DNA of 64,000 bases from Ensifer sp. USDA 6670 (lineage in GTDB: Bacteria; Pseudomonadota; Alphaproteobacteria; Rhizobiales; Rhizobiaceae). The notes beneath the pieces are model-generated. The model was not told the DNA's origin, did not search any database, and saw only the letters and a list, made by a program, of their open reading frames with translations. The position numbers and the translations under genes were made by a program. Within the stretch, counting starts at the first letter, position 1, and the number at the start of each line of letters is the position of its first letter. Of this stretch, positions 18,865 to 27,005 are shown one piece after another. Location: the NCBI GenBank assembly GCA_000421085.1, contig ATWE01000013.1, forward strand, positions 62,001-126,000. Direction: 5' to 3'.

Positions 18865-19608
18865 ATGAATCCATATGTGAACATGGGTGTGGGTGCCTTG
18901 TTGGGTACGGTCTTCGTTCTGATGTCCGTATCCATTGCGTCGGAAGGCATTTTCCATTCCGAAGCTCCCGAGAAGGAAGGTTTCGCCATCGTCGCCGAGG
19001 AAACGGCAGGCGAAGCGGGCGCTGCCGGAGGCGAGGAAGCGAAATCCGAACCGATCGGACCGCTGCTCGCCAGCGCCGATGCCTCCGCCGGCGAGGCCGT
19101 GTTCAAGAAATGCGCAAGCTGTCATACCGTGGATAAGGGCGGACCGAACAAGGTCGGCCCGAATCTCTGGGGCGTCGTCAACCGCCCGGTCGCCTCGCAT
19201 GAGGGCTTCAGCTATTCCGCGGGCATGCAGACCTTCTCAGAAGGCGGCAAGGTCGTGTGGGACTACGATCATCTGAGCTACTTCCTCGAAGCGCCGAAGA
19301 AGCACGTGCCGGGCACGGCCATGGGCTTCGCCGGCATCAAGAAAGTCGACGAGCGCGCCAACCTGATCGCCTGGCTGCGTGAGCAGGCGGACAGCCCGGC
19401 CCCGCTGCCGGACGCCGGCGCGGCAGGCTCGACCGAGGCGGCACCGGCTGCAGGTCAGGAGGGACAGACTGCCGAAGGCGGTGCGGCTCCCGCAGCCACT
19501 GAAGCCAGCCCGGCCCCGGCTGAAGGCGGAGCAGCTCCCGCTCCGGCTGAAGGCGAGGCTGCTCCGGCAGGTCAGCCCGGCGCTCCAGCGCCGGCTCCGG
19601 CAAACTGA
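18865..19608 (+). CDS. cycM: Membrane-anchored c-type cytochrome (CycM-like)
   Basis: The 247-residue protein starts with an uncleaved signal anchor (residues 5-25) and an acidic linker, then a class I cytochrome c domain with heme motif CASCH (residues 83-87) and the Met ligand in [11 protein letters not shown]. This layout matches CycM of Bradyrhizobium, which carries electrons from bc1 to the aa3 oxidase on the periplasmic face of the inner membrane. After the heme domain there is a C-terminal tail of about 60 residues made of Ala, Pro, Glu and Gly repeats ([13 protein letters not shown] units) of unknown role. A Rho-independent terminator follows. Confidence 0.9.
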   Translation: MNPYVNMGVGALLGTVFVLMSVSIASEGIFHSEAPEKEGFAIVAEETAGEAGAAGGEEAKSEPIGPLLASADASAGEAVFKKCASCHTVDKGGPNKVGPNLWGVVNRPVASHEGFSYSAGMQTFSEGGKVVWDYDHLSYFLEAPKKHVPGTAMGFAGIKKVDERANLIAWLREQADSPAPLPDAGAAGSTEAAPAAGQEGQTAEGGAAPAATEASPAPAEGGAAPAPAEGEAAPAGQPGAPAPAPAN

Positions 19609-19637
19609 TTGCGGCCAGCACAAGGCCAGTCTTCCTG

Positions 19638-19666
19638 AAAACCCGGTCGGTCGATCGGGTTTTTTC
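19638..19666 (+). terminator. Rho-independent terminator of the cytochrome c gene
   Basis: Stem AAAACCCG (19638-19645) with CGGGTTTT (19656-19663), 10-nt loop, and a six-T run directly after the G residues. Confidence 0.85.
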
Positions 19667-19779
19667 ACATCCCGCAGACGTGATGAGCCTGGCCGCATCA
19701 TGATATAGAATGGCCTCCGCCATTCGACATATGCAATGCGAGCGACACCAACCGCTCGGAACGAAGGAGCAGACGACAG

Positions 19780-20877
19780 ATGACCGGTAGCGGTGAGCAG
19801 ACTTTCCTGTTCGAGCAGAACCCGACCCGAGTGGCGGCCAGCGAGCGCGATGCGCTGCTTGCGAATCCGGGCTTCGGGCGCGTGTTCACCGATCACATGG
19901 TGACGATCCGCTATTCCGAGGGGCGCGGCTGGCACGATGCGAAGATCGGCCCGCGGAAGGCATTCGATCTCGATCCGTCGACACTCGTGCTGCACTACGC
20001 CCAGGAGATCTTCGAGGGCATGAAGGCGTATCGCCTGCCCGACGGCGGCGCCACGCTGTTTCGCCCCGATGCCAATGCGCGCCGTTTTCGCAACTCCGCC
20101 CTTCGGCTCGCAATGGCGCCGCTGCCGGAGGAGCTGTTCGTCCAATCCGTGCGCGAACTGGTTCGTATCGACCGCGACTGGATACCCGCCGGCGAAGGAG
20201 CCGCGCTCTATCTCCGGCCGTTCATGATCGCGACGGAAGTGCTCCTCGGCGTGAAGCCTTCGGCTGAGTATCTCTACTGCGTGATTGCTTCCTCGGTCGG
20301 TTCCTACTTCAAGGGCGGTGCCCCGGCCGTTACCATATGGGTTTCGGAGAATTACACCCGGGCAGCGCCCGGCGGCACCGGCGAGGCCAAATGCGGCGGC
20401 AACTATGCCGCGAGCCTCGCGGCGCAGGCGGAGGCGATGCAGGAGGGCTGCGAGCAAGTGGTGTTCCTCGACGCAGTGGAACGCCGCTTCGTCGAAGAGC
20501 TCGGCGGCATGAACGTCTTCTTCGTCTTCCGCGACGGCTCGCTGCAGACGCCGCCGCTGACGGGCACGATCCTGCCGGGCATCACCCGCGACTCGCTGAT
20601 CACGCTTGCCCGCGATATGGGGCTTACGGTGCGTGAAGAGCCCTACGCCATAGATCAATGGCGGGCGGATGCGGAAAGCGGCCGCCTCACCGAGGCCTTC
20701 GCCTGCGGGACGGCTGCAGTCGTAACGCCGATCGGCAAGGTCAAGGGCCGCGAACACAGCTTCACCATTGGCGACGGCGGAGCCGGCCCGGTTGCCGGAC
20801 GCCTGAAGGCAGCCTTGCTCGACATCCAGAACGGCCGCGCGCCGGACCCGCATGGCTGGCTCGACCGGCTGTTCTGA
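19780..20877 (+). CDS. ilvE: Branched-chain amino acid aminotransferase
   Basis: PLP-dependent class IV aminotransferase that catalyses the last step of Leu, Ile and Val synthesis and the first of their breakdown. The 365-residue protein belongs to the longer BCAT type. Visible features are LHYAQEIFEGMKAYR, RPDANARRFRNSALRLAM, GEGAALYLRPFMIATE, the PLP lysine in GGTGEAKCGGNYAASL (about residue 202) and TLPGITRDSL-like LPGITRDSLITLA. AAGGAG lies 10 bp before the ATG. It stands alone, followed by a RIME repeat. Confidence 0.94.
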   Translation: MTGSGEQTFLFEQNPTRVAASERDALLANPGFGRVFTDHMVTIRYSEGRGWHDAKIGPRKAFDLDPSTLVLHYAQEIFEGMKAYRLPDGGATLFRPDANARRFRNSALRLAMAPLPEELFVQSVRELVRIDRDWIPAGEGAALYLRPFMIATEVLLGVKPSAEYLYCVIASSVGSYFKGGAPAVTIWVSENYTRAAPGGTGEAKCGGNYAASLAAQAEAMQEGCEQVVFLDAVERRFVEELGGMNVFFVFRDGSLQTPPLTGTILPGITRDSLITLARDMGLTVREEPYAIDQWRADAESGRLTEAFACGTAAVVTPIGKVKGREHSFTIGDGGAGPVAGRLKAALLDIQNGRAPDPHGWLDRLF

Positions 20878-20902
20878 GCGCAGCCTACGGTCTGGAATGC
20901 CG

Positions 20903-21073
20903 CCCCCTCATCCCGCTGCCGCGACCTTCTCCCCGCTTGCGGGGAGAAGGGACAAGCCGAACGCTCAGAATCCTCCCGGGCGCGCCAGCGAGACGCGGTC
21001 TTGAACGCAAGCGTCGCCACAGGCACCTTCTCCCCGCATGCGGGGAGAAGGTGCCGGCAGGCGGTTGAGGGGC
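20903..21073. repeat. RIME-type palindromic intergenic repeat
   Basis: Two palindromes at 20925-20950 and 21024-21053; the second is a perfect 30-bp palindrome centred on CCCCGCATGCGGGG. The borders CCCCCTCATCCCGCTGCCGC and GCCGGCAGGCGGTTGAGGGG mark the element ends. It lies between the convergent ilvE and AEC transporter genes. Confidence 0.8.
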
Positions 21074-21109
21074 AGGGGCAGAACTCGAGGCAGGCGAGTG
21101 GGCACCCGG

Positions 21110-22054
21110 TCACATCAGCAGATAGGCCCATACCGACACGCTGACGACGCCGAGCGCGGTGGTCAGCGTGATGGTCGAGGAGGCGAGCGCGTGCCCGACA
21201 TTGAAATGGTTGGCGATCAGCCAGGCGTTGACGCCGGTCGGGACGGATGAGGTGAGCACCAGCGCCGCGGTCCAGCTGTCGTTCAGACCCAGCAGGTGGC
21301 AGGCGGCGAACACGGCGCCCGGCAGCACCAGGAGCTTGAGGGTGCTCGTCACGGCCGCGAGCCCGGTATTGCCGGCGAGACCGTATTTATCGAGCGCCAT
21401 GCCGATCGAAACGAGCGCTGCGGGCGCTGCCACGCCCGCGAGCTGATCTACGATGGTCTTCACGGGCCCGCCGAGGGGTTGTCCGAGGAGATGAAAGAGA
21501 GCGCCGAAGACAAGGCCGATCACGAGGGGATTACGGACGAGGTTGCGGGCAACTCCGCCCATGAGCTTCCAGATGCCCTGCCCCGGTGCGCCGGTCGTCT
21601 GGCGTTCCGCGCGCTCCATCATCACCGTTCCGGCAATCATCATGACCGGCAGATGGACGGAGAGCAGGATCGACAGCGCAACGATACCCTCTTCCCCGAC
21701 AAGGCGGGAAACAAGGGGCAGGCCTATGAAGACCGTATTGGCGAAGGCGGACGAAACGCCTGCAAGCACACCCATGCGCGCGTCCCGGCCGAAGCCGAGC
21801 GTCGCCGCCAGATGGCCAATGGTCCAGGTCACCGCGACGCCGGAGAAATAGGCGACCCAGAGCGGCCAGGGCGACCCTTCCTTGAAATCCGCCTCGGCGA
21901 TGGTACGGAAGAGAAGCACCGGCACCGCGACGCGGAAGACGAAATCGCCGAGCGCCTCGCCGACAGTCGGCTTCAGATAGCCGAGCCGGACGATGAGCCA
22001 GCCGGTCAGGATCAGGACGAAGATCGGTAGAACGTTCAGGAAGACGTCGGACAT
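21110..22054 (-). CDS. AEC (auxin efflux carrier) family transporter
   Basis: The 314-residue membrane protein has about ten predicted helices. The family pattern is visible: N-terminal LNVLPIFVLILTGWLIVRLGYL, the middle GVSSAFANTVFIGLPLVSRLVGEEG, and the C-terminal half with GVAAPAALVSIGMALDKYGL and SVPTGVNAWLIANHFNVGHALASSTITLTTALGV. AEC proteins include malonate and other carboxylate permeases in rhizobia; the name does not prove auxin transport. The start at 22054 (MSDVFLNVLPIF) is chosen because upstream in-frame residues do not look like a membrane protein. Confidence 0.88.
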   Translation of the reverse strand: MSDVFLNVLPIFVLILTGWLIVRLGYLKPTVGEALGDFVFRVAVPVLLFRTIAEADFKEGSPWPLWVAYFSGVAVTWTIGHLAATLGFGRDARMGVLAGVSSAFANTVFIGLPLVSRLVGEEGIVALSILLSVHLPVMMIAGTVMMERAERQTTGAPGQGIWKLMGGVARNLVRNPLVIGLVFGALFHLLGQPLGGPVKTIVDQLAGVAAPAALVSIGMALDKYGLAGNTGLAAVTSTLKLLVLPGAVFAACHLLGLNDSWTAALVLTSSVPTGVNAWLIANHFNVGHALASSTITLTTALGVVSVSVWAYLLM

Positions 22055-22257
22055 GGAAGAGCCTTGATGGGTTTCCAAGCCATAGCCCTGTTCGCGCCGC
22101 GGAGGCAAGGGAGGCGCATGCTGCCGGCCGTCTTGATTAGAGGCCAACCCAAGCCAACATGCAGCAATTACAGATGAATCAGCGCGAGAACGGCCATGCG
22201 CGACCGGAACATTCCGGGGCTGCCAAGCGTTGCGATCAAGGACAGGAACTACCAGAA

Positions 22258-22527
22258 ATGCCAAGCGAATACCCGAACTACTCTCACAAGGACGACGATC
22301 CTCATCTGACCGATGACGATCTGGCGGAGAAGGTTCTGCACTTCCTTCGCTACGCAACTGCGATCGATACGAGCGATATGGAAGTGATCGCTTTGGGCAA
22401 TATCGTCGTGCTCTCCGGTACGGTTGGAAGCGAAGCGGACATCGCCTCTGCCGGCGAGGCAGCCGCCTCGGTCATTGGTGTTTCGAGCGTGGAGAACGGA
22501 CTAAGGGCGCGTGAAGTTAGAAGTTGA
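22258..22527 (+). CDS. BON-domain protein
   Basis: A short protein of 89 residues from the ATG at 22258 (122 if the ATG at 22159 is used). The core, DLAEKVLHFLRYATAIDTSDMEVIALGNIVVLSGTVGSEADIASAGEAAASVIGVSSVENGLRAR, fits the BON fold (OsmY-like), with the GxVxLSGxV strand motif. BON domains bind phospholipid membranes or other ligands. No signal peptide is visible, so the location is unclear. The start at 22258 is favoured because it begins just before the acidic SEYPNYSHKDDD stretch; neither start has a strong ribosome site. Confidence 0.72.
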   Translation: MPSEYPNYSHKDDDPHLTDDDLAEKVLHFLRYATAIDTSDMEVIALGNIVVLSGTVGSEADIASAGEAAASVIGVSSVENGLRAREVRS

Positions 22528-22540
22528 AGCGCGCCGCTTC

Positions 22541-23467
22541 TCAACTTGCCATGGCCGACATGTCCGAGCCCTGCGCAATACAAACTTCGCGGATGCAGCC
22601 GCGCAGCCAGCGATGCGCCGGATCGGCATCGAGCCGCGGATGCCAGAGCAGCGAAACCGTGATCTGCGGTAGGGAGAAGGGCAGCGGGAAGCTGTGCATT
22701 CCCCGACGCAAAGCGCTCGTGTGGCGTTCAGGAACGCTGGCGATCAGGTCCGAGGAGCGAGCCAGCGCCAGGGCGCTCGAAAAGCCGCCTACGATAGTAA
22801 CGATCTCGCGCTCCAATCCGATCGACTTCAGGGTATCATCGATGCCGACAGCCGCCTTCTCCTGCCCCCGCCGTGAAACAAGGATGTGCCTGCCGGCGGC
22901 GTAGCGGGCCGGCGTAACCTCGCCCCCGCTCAAAGCGTGGCCATTGCGCACGACGCCGATGAACTGGTCCCGGAACAGAGCCTGCGTGCGCAACTCCGGC
23001 CCTGTCGCCTCACCCACCACACCTGTTTCGAGATCGACGCTCCCGTCCCGAAGCGGGCCGCTGCCCTTGTCCGACTTCTGCACGAAGGCCAAGCGTATCC
23101 CGGGGGCTTCCGCGCCGAGCCGGCCAAGGAGGCACGGCCCGAAATTTTCGACGAAGCCATCGCTGGTGCGCAGCGTGAAGGTCCGGACCAGCCGTTTCAG
23201 ATCGAGTTCCTCCTGCGGCCGCAGGACGGATTCCGCCTCCTCCACCAGCCGGCCGACCTTCTCGCGCAGCGCGAGCGCACGCGGCGTGGCAACGAGGCCG
23301 CGCCCAGCCCGAACCAGGAGCGGGTCGCCGGTCGTCTCGCGCAAGCGCTGGAGCGCCCGGCTCATCGCCGAGGGGCTCAGGCGCAGCCGCTTGGCAGCGC
23401 CTGCGACACTGCCTTCTGCGAGCAGCACGTCGAGAATGACGAGGAGATTGAAATCGGGCTTCGGCAT
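22541..23467 (-). CDS. LysR-family transcriptional regulator
   Basis: The 308-residue protein has the N-terminal winged helix-turn-helix (FNLLVILDVLLAEGSVAGAAKRLRLSPSAMSRALQRLRETTGDPLLVRAGRGLVATPRA) and a C-terminal periplasmic-binding-protein-like effector domain. It is divergent from an MFS drug-efflux-type gene (start-to-start 138 bp), a layout in which the LysR protein usually controls the neighbour and itself. The inducer cannot be predicted. Its 3' end is 13 bp from the end of the convergent BON-domain gene. Confidence 0.9.
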   Translation of the reverse strand: MPKPDFNLLVILDVLLAEGSVAGAAKRLRLSPSAMSRALQRLRETTGDPLLVRAGRGLVATPRALALREKVGRLVEEAESVLRPQEELDLKRLVRTFTLRTSDGFVENFGPCLLGRLGAEAPGIRLAFVQKSDKGSGPLRDGSVDLETGVVGEATGPELRTQALFRDQFIGVVRNGHALSGGEVTPARYAAGRHILVSRRGQEKAAVGIDDTLKSIGLEREIVTIVGGFSSALALARSSDLIASVPERHTSALRRGMHSFPLPFSLPQITVSLLWHPRLDADPAHRWLRGCIREVCIAQGSDMSAMAS

Positions 23468-23605
23468 GCAACGACAGTAGCACAGATTTCATTCGGACAT
23501 GGCGTTAAACGCACGGATCAAGTGCAAATCGTGCGTGTTCCGTCATGGCGGTCGAGCGACTAGCTTCTCCTCGGAACGCTTCAAGGTCCTCGGGAAGGAA
23601 TATTC

Positions 23606-25063
23606 ATGACGAAACCAGCCGTTGCCGCGGCAGATGATGCCGCAGGTGCGAATCCGCACAGGGCCGCGTCGGCCCGATGGGCCCTCGCCAGCCTTTCGCT
23701 CGCCATGCTGCTGTCCTCGCTCGGCACCAGCATCGCGAATGTCGGCCTGCCGAACCTTGCTACGGCGTTCTCCGCCTCGTTCCAGCAAGTCCAGTGGGTC
23801 GTCCTTGCCTATCTCCTTGCCATCACCACCCTGATCGTCGGTGTCGGTCGGCGCGGCGATATGGTCGGGCGCCGGCGGCTGCTGCTTGCCGGAATCCTGC
23901 TGTTCACGGTGGCCTCGGGGTTGAGCGGCGCTGCACCGAGCCTGCCGCTTCTCATTGCCACCCGGGCGGTTCAGGGGCTTGGAGCGGCGGTCATGATGGC
24001 GCTCGCCATGGCCCTGGTCGGCGAGACGGTGGCGAAGGAAAAGACCGGCGGCGCCATGGGCCTGCTGGGCACCATGTCTGCGGTCGGCACTGCGCTAGGG
24101 CCGTCGCTCGGCGGCGTCCTGGTCGCCGGTCTCGGCTGGCAGGCGATCTTCCTCGTCAACGTGCCGCTCGGCGCCCTGGCGTTTCTTCTCGCTCATCGCT
24201 CGCTGCCCGCCGACCGCCAAGGGCCTGCGGCGGAGCGCACTGGTTTCGACGTTCCGGGCACGCTGCTGCTCGGCCTGACGCTCGCCGCCTATGCGCTCGC
24301 CATGACGCTTGTACGCGACAGTTTCGGTCCGCTCAACGTGGCGCTCCTGGCTGCTGCCATCGTTGGCGCCGGTCTCTTCGTACTGGCCGAGCGGCGGGCG
24401 GCGTCCCCCTTGATCCGGCTCGAGGCTCTGCGTGACCCGGTGCTCGGTGCGGGGCTTGCCATGAGCGCGCTTGTCTCGACGGTAATGATGGCAACGCTGG
24501 TGGTCGGGCCGTTCTACCTCGCGCGCGCGCTCGGGCTCGGCGAAGCGCTCGTCGGGATCGTCATGTCGGCGGGTCCGGTCGTCTCCGCCCTGAGCGGTCT
24601 GCCGGCCGGCCGTGCCGTCGACCGGCTGGGAGCCCCTTTCATGATCGTCACAGGTCTCCTCGCAATGGCCGCCGGCTCATTCGCCCTGTCGGTGCTTCCG
24701 GAGATGTTCGGCGTCGCCGGCTACCTGGCCGCCATGCTCGTTCTGACGCCGGGTTACCAGCTCTTCCAGGCGGCCAACAATACGGCCGTGATGGTGGATG
24801 TCCGCCCGGATCGGCGTGGCGTCGTCTCCGGCATGCTCAATCTCTCGCGCAATCTCGGGCTCATCACCGGCGCATCGCTCATGGGAGCCGTCTTCGCCTT
24901 CGCATCGGCTCAACCCGACATCGCCGCCGCACCAGCCGCGGCCGTTGCCGCCGGCATGCGAATCACTTTCGCAGTCGCGGGCGTCCTAGTCGTGGGAGCA
25001 CTCGTCATCGCGCTCGGAAGCCGCGCCATTGCGAGACGCGCGGACCGCGGCCTCGCGCAATGA
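23606..25063 (+). CDS. MFS efflux transporter, DHA2 (14-helix) type
   Basis: The 485-residue protein has about 14 membrane segments. Family motifs are visible: FQQVQWVVLAYLLAITTLI, GRRGDMVGRRRLLLAGILLF (motif A), LIATRAVQGLGAAVMMALAMALV (motif B/D1) and GLLGTMSAVGTALGPSLGGVLVAGLGWQAIFLVNVPLG (motif C of drug:H+ antiporters). It is likely to expel a toxic compound, controlled by the divergent LysR regulator. GGAAGGAATATTC precedes the ATG. Confidence 0.88.
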   Translation: MTKPAVAAADDAAGANPHRAASARWALASLSLAMLLSSLGTSIANVGLPNLATAFSASFQQVQWVVLAYLLAITTLIVGVGRRGDMVGRRRLLLAGILLFTVASGLSGAAPSLPLLIATRAVQGLGAAVMMALAMALVGETVAKEKTGGAMGLLGTMSAVGTALGPSLGGVLVAGLGWQAIFLVNVPLGALAFLLAHRSLPADRQGPAAERTGFDVPGTLLLGLTLAAYALAMTLVRDSFGPLNVALLAAAIVGAGLFVLAERRAASPLIRLEALRDPVLGAGLAMSALVSTVMMATLVVGPFYLARALGLGEALVGIVMSAGPVVSALSGLPAGRAVDRLGAPFMIVTGLLAMAAGSFALSVLPEMFGVAGYLAAMLVLTPGYQLFQAANNTAVMVDVRPDRRGVVSGMLNLSRNLGLITGASLMGAVFAFASAQPDIAAAPAAAVAAGMRITFAVAGVLVVGALVIALGSRAIARRADRGLAQ

Positions 25064-25176
25064 ACACGACGAACTGCTCCTGAATCGTGAGGCGGTGGAG
25101 TTCGTTGATCTCTGTCTCAGGCAGCGTCCGAGACGAGCCGCCGCGCCGTCATTTCCGAGCACGCAGTGCCCGGCAT

Positions 25177-25379
25177 CTGACGGAAGGCTGGCCGAGCTCA
25201 GCAAGCTTGCCTCAACCGCACGCGAGCGGCTTCGTCTTGAAGGGCGGCGACCACCTGCGCGCGCTTGCCCAGCGCGTGGAGGTCGCCGAGGGGAGCTTCG
25301 TATCATGGGATCGAAGTCCCGGCGGCTTCAGACGCTGGTGGCGAATAATGGCATAAATTCAGTACCCACTCAGGACTGA
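25177..25379 (+). pseudogene. Serine recombinase C-terminal remnant (frameshifted)
   Basis: Two plus-strand frames together read as the tail of a resolvase/invertase-type serine recombinase: LAELSKLASTARERLRLEG in one frame, GGDHLRALAQRVEVAEG in the next, then ELRIMGSKSRRLQTLVANN and GINSVPTQD back in the first, ending at 25379. The LRALAQRVEV...RIMGSK...LLxTL pattern is characteristic of the C-termini of rhizobial serine recombinases. There are at least two frameshifts and no catalytic N-terminal domain nearby. The fragment ends 2 bp before the 3' end of the tRNA-Ser gene, which suggests a decayed integrative element at this tRNA. Confidence 0.7.
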
Positions 25380-25381
25380 AG

Positions 25382-25471
25382 TGGCGGACAGAGAGGGATT
25401 CGAACCCTCGATACGCTTTCACGTATACACGCGTTCCAGGCGTGCGCCTTCAACCACTCGGCCACCTGTCC
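25382..25471 (-). tRNA. tRNA-Ser (anticodon GGA)
   Basis: The 90-nt minus-strand sequence begins GGACAGGTGGCCGAGTGG, has the anticodon GGA (plus strand TCC at 25435-25437) in the CGCCTGGAACGCG anticodon arm, a long variable arm (TATACGTGAAAGCGTA) as expected for tRNA-Ser, the T-arm GAGGGTTCGAATCCCTC and an encoded CCA end. All arms pair. It reads UCC and UCU codons. Confidence 0.97.
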
Positions 25472-25700
25472 ATCCTTCTGCAGCCGGCGGTCGATCCGGC
25501 TGGATGGGGAAAAGCGAAGCTTCTCCGCGTCACCGGTGAAACCGGGAGACGGGCGCGATATATACCGATGATGCGCGCGGGATCAACTGGTTTCTGACAT
25601 ATTATTGACACGCCGTGAAAGGCGCTGCGGATGACCGGCCATTGCGCTAGCCCGCCCTTGCGCCTATCTCTTGCGCAGGACGAGCCGAAAGGGGGAGCGG

Positions 25701-26018
25701 ATGCGGTTGCTGCTGCGGTTTGCAAGCTTTTTGGCGCTGATGGCTGCAGTCTTTGCAGGGACGATCGATTCCATTCAGTCGGTAGCGGCGTCGGAGCCGG
25801 TCATGACTTCGCTTGCCGACGGCATAGCGGCGATCGGATCCGACCAACTGAACTGGGTTCAGTCGCTGCAGCGGACCGGAACCGGGCCTGCAATGTGGCT
25901 CGGGGCGCTGCATTGGGTTCTGGCGCAGCCCGCCTTTGCCGTATTCCTCGCCCTCGCCCTCCTCCTGTGGATGGCCGGATACAGGAAGAAACCCGCTGCC
26001 GGGCGCTTTGCCGCCTGA
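25701..26018 (+). CDS. Small membrane protein of unknown function
   Basis: I do not recognise this gene. The 105-residue product from the ATG at 25701 (GGGGGAG just before it) has an N-terminal hydrophobic segment (LLLRFASFLALMAAVFAGTIDSIQSVA, residues 3-30), a short polar middle with NWVQSLQRTGTGPAMWLGALHW, and a second hydrophobic segment (AQPAFAVFLALALLLWMAGY) near the C-terminus, followed by basic residues. It could have two membrane helices. It is 52 bp upstream of msrA on the same strand, so it may be co-transcribed with it. Confidence 0.65.
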   Translation: MRLLLRFASFLALMAAVFAGTIDSIQSVAASEPVMTSLADGIAAIGSDQLNWVQSLQRTGTGPAMWLGALHWVLAQPAFAVFLALALLLWMAGYRKKPAAGRFAA

Positions 26019-26070
26019 GCGCCGGAGCCGCACGGCTCGCTCCCATGAGCGCTGACGAAAGGAGCCTCAG

Positions 26071-26724
26071 ATGTTTCTGATCGACATGTTCAACAAGAAG
26101 ACCATCCTGCCCGATGCCGCAACGGCGCTCCCCGGCCGAGAGGAGGAGATCCCGACCGCGACGACGCATTTCGTGTCCGGACGGCCGCTCAAAGGCCCTT
26201 ATCCGGAGGGCATGAAGAAAGTCCTCTTCGGTATGGGCTGCTTCTGGGGCGCCGAGCGTCTCCTGTGGCAGATCCCTGGCGTCTACGTGACCGCTGCCGG
26301 CTACTCCGGCGGGCTCACGCCCAATCCGACCTATCAGGAGACGACAACGGGCTTGACCGGCCACACGGAGGTGGTGCTGGTGGTCTACGATCCGGCCAAG
26401 GTCTCGCTTCAGCGCCTGCTGAAGACATTCTTCGAGGAGCACGACCCCACCCAGGGCATGCGCCAGGGCAATGACGTCGGCACCACCTATCGCTCGGCGA
26501 TCTATGTCTATGACGAGGAGCAGCTCGCCGAGGCAAATGCTGCGCGCAACGCCTTCCAGAAGGCGCTGCGGGGCCACGACCACGATCGCGAGATCACCAC
26601 CGAAATCGCGAAGGCGGGGCCTTTCTACTTCGCCGAAGACTATCACCAGCAATATCTCGCCAAAAATCCGGACGGCTATTGCGGATTGCGCGGCACCGGC
26701 GTCAGCTGCCCGATCGGCGCCTGA
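26071..26724 (+). CDS. msrA: Peptide methionine sulfoxide reductase A
   Basis: Reduces the S-epimer of methionine sulfoxide in proteins, repairing oxidative damage. The 217-residue protein has the active-site motif GCFWGAER with the catalytic Cys57, the family segments [30 protein letters not shown] and [24 protein letters not shown], and C-terminal resolving cysteines in [16 protein letters not shown]. An extension of about 48 residues comes before the core, as in the longer proteobacterial MsrA type. A terminator hairpin follows. Confidence 0.95.
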   Translation: MFLIDMFNKKTILPDAATALPGREEEIPTATTHFVSGRPLKGPYPEGMKKVLFGMGCFWGAERLLWQIPGVYVTAAGYSGGLTPNPTYQETTTGLTGHTEVVLVVYDPAKVSLQRLLKTFFEEHDPTQGMRQGNDVGTTYRSAIYVYDEEQLAEANAARNAFQKALRGHDHDREITTEIAKAGPFYFAEDYHQQYLAKNPDGYCGLRGTGVSCPIGA

Positions 26725-26776
26725 CCGTTCCGCGGCGTGTCGAAGCCGACGCTCTCGGCAGGCGTACAATCGAACG

Positions 26777-26806
26777 GGGTGCGGACATATGTCCGAACCT
26801 TTTTTT
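26777..26806 (+). terminator. Rho-independent terminator after msrA
   Basis: A stem around GCGGACATATGTCCG (26781-26795), extended by outer GGT/ACC pairs, is followed by seven to eight T residues. Confidence 0.75.
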
Positions 26807-26857
26807 GCGCCGCGAGCCACCTCCGCCGGCCATTTCAGCGGCCCGACCGCTTTTTTA

Positions 26858-26887
26858 CCATCCGAAAAAATTTGGATGTTTTTTTGC
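26858..26887 (+). terminator. Second terminator-like hairpin after msrA
   Basis: Stem CATCC (26859-26863) with GGATG (26874-26878), extended by A-T pairs inside, then seven T residues. Together with the first hairpin it insulates the downstream BMP gene. Confidence 0.55.
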
Positions 26888-27005
26888 CTAAGCCGTGCAA
26901 GGATGCGCCCACCCAAGCCTTAAAGAGAGGGGCGGGTTCCGCGGTGGGGGCCCGTTCGGGACCGGCGGAAGACCCGAAAGATCAATAGCGACACAGGGCT
27001 TTACA

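Noticed and set aside
21024..21053. Perfect 30-bp palindrome considered as a transcription terminator or attachment core
   Set aside because: There is no T-run, and the same palindrome family recurs in four other gaps with RIME borders, so a repeat is the better call.
21110..22054. AEC family gene considered as an auxin transporter in a plant symbiont
   Set aside because: The family name does not establish auxin transport; bacterial members often carry malonate or other acids and no auxin genes are nearby.
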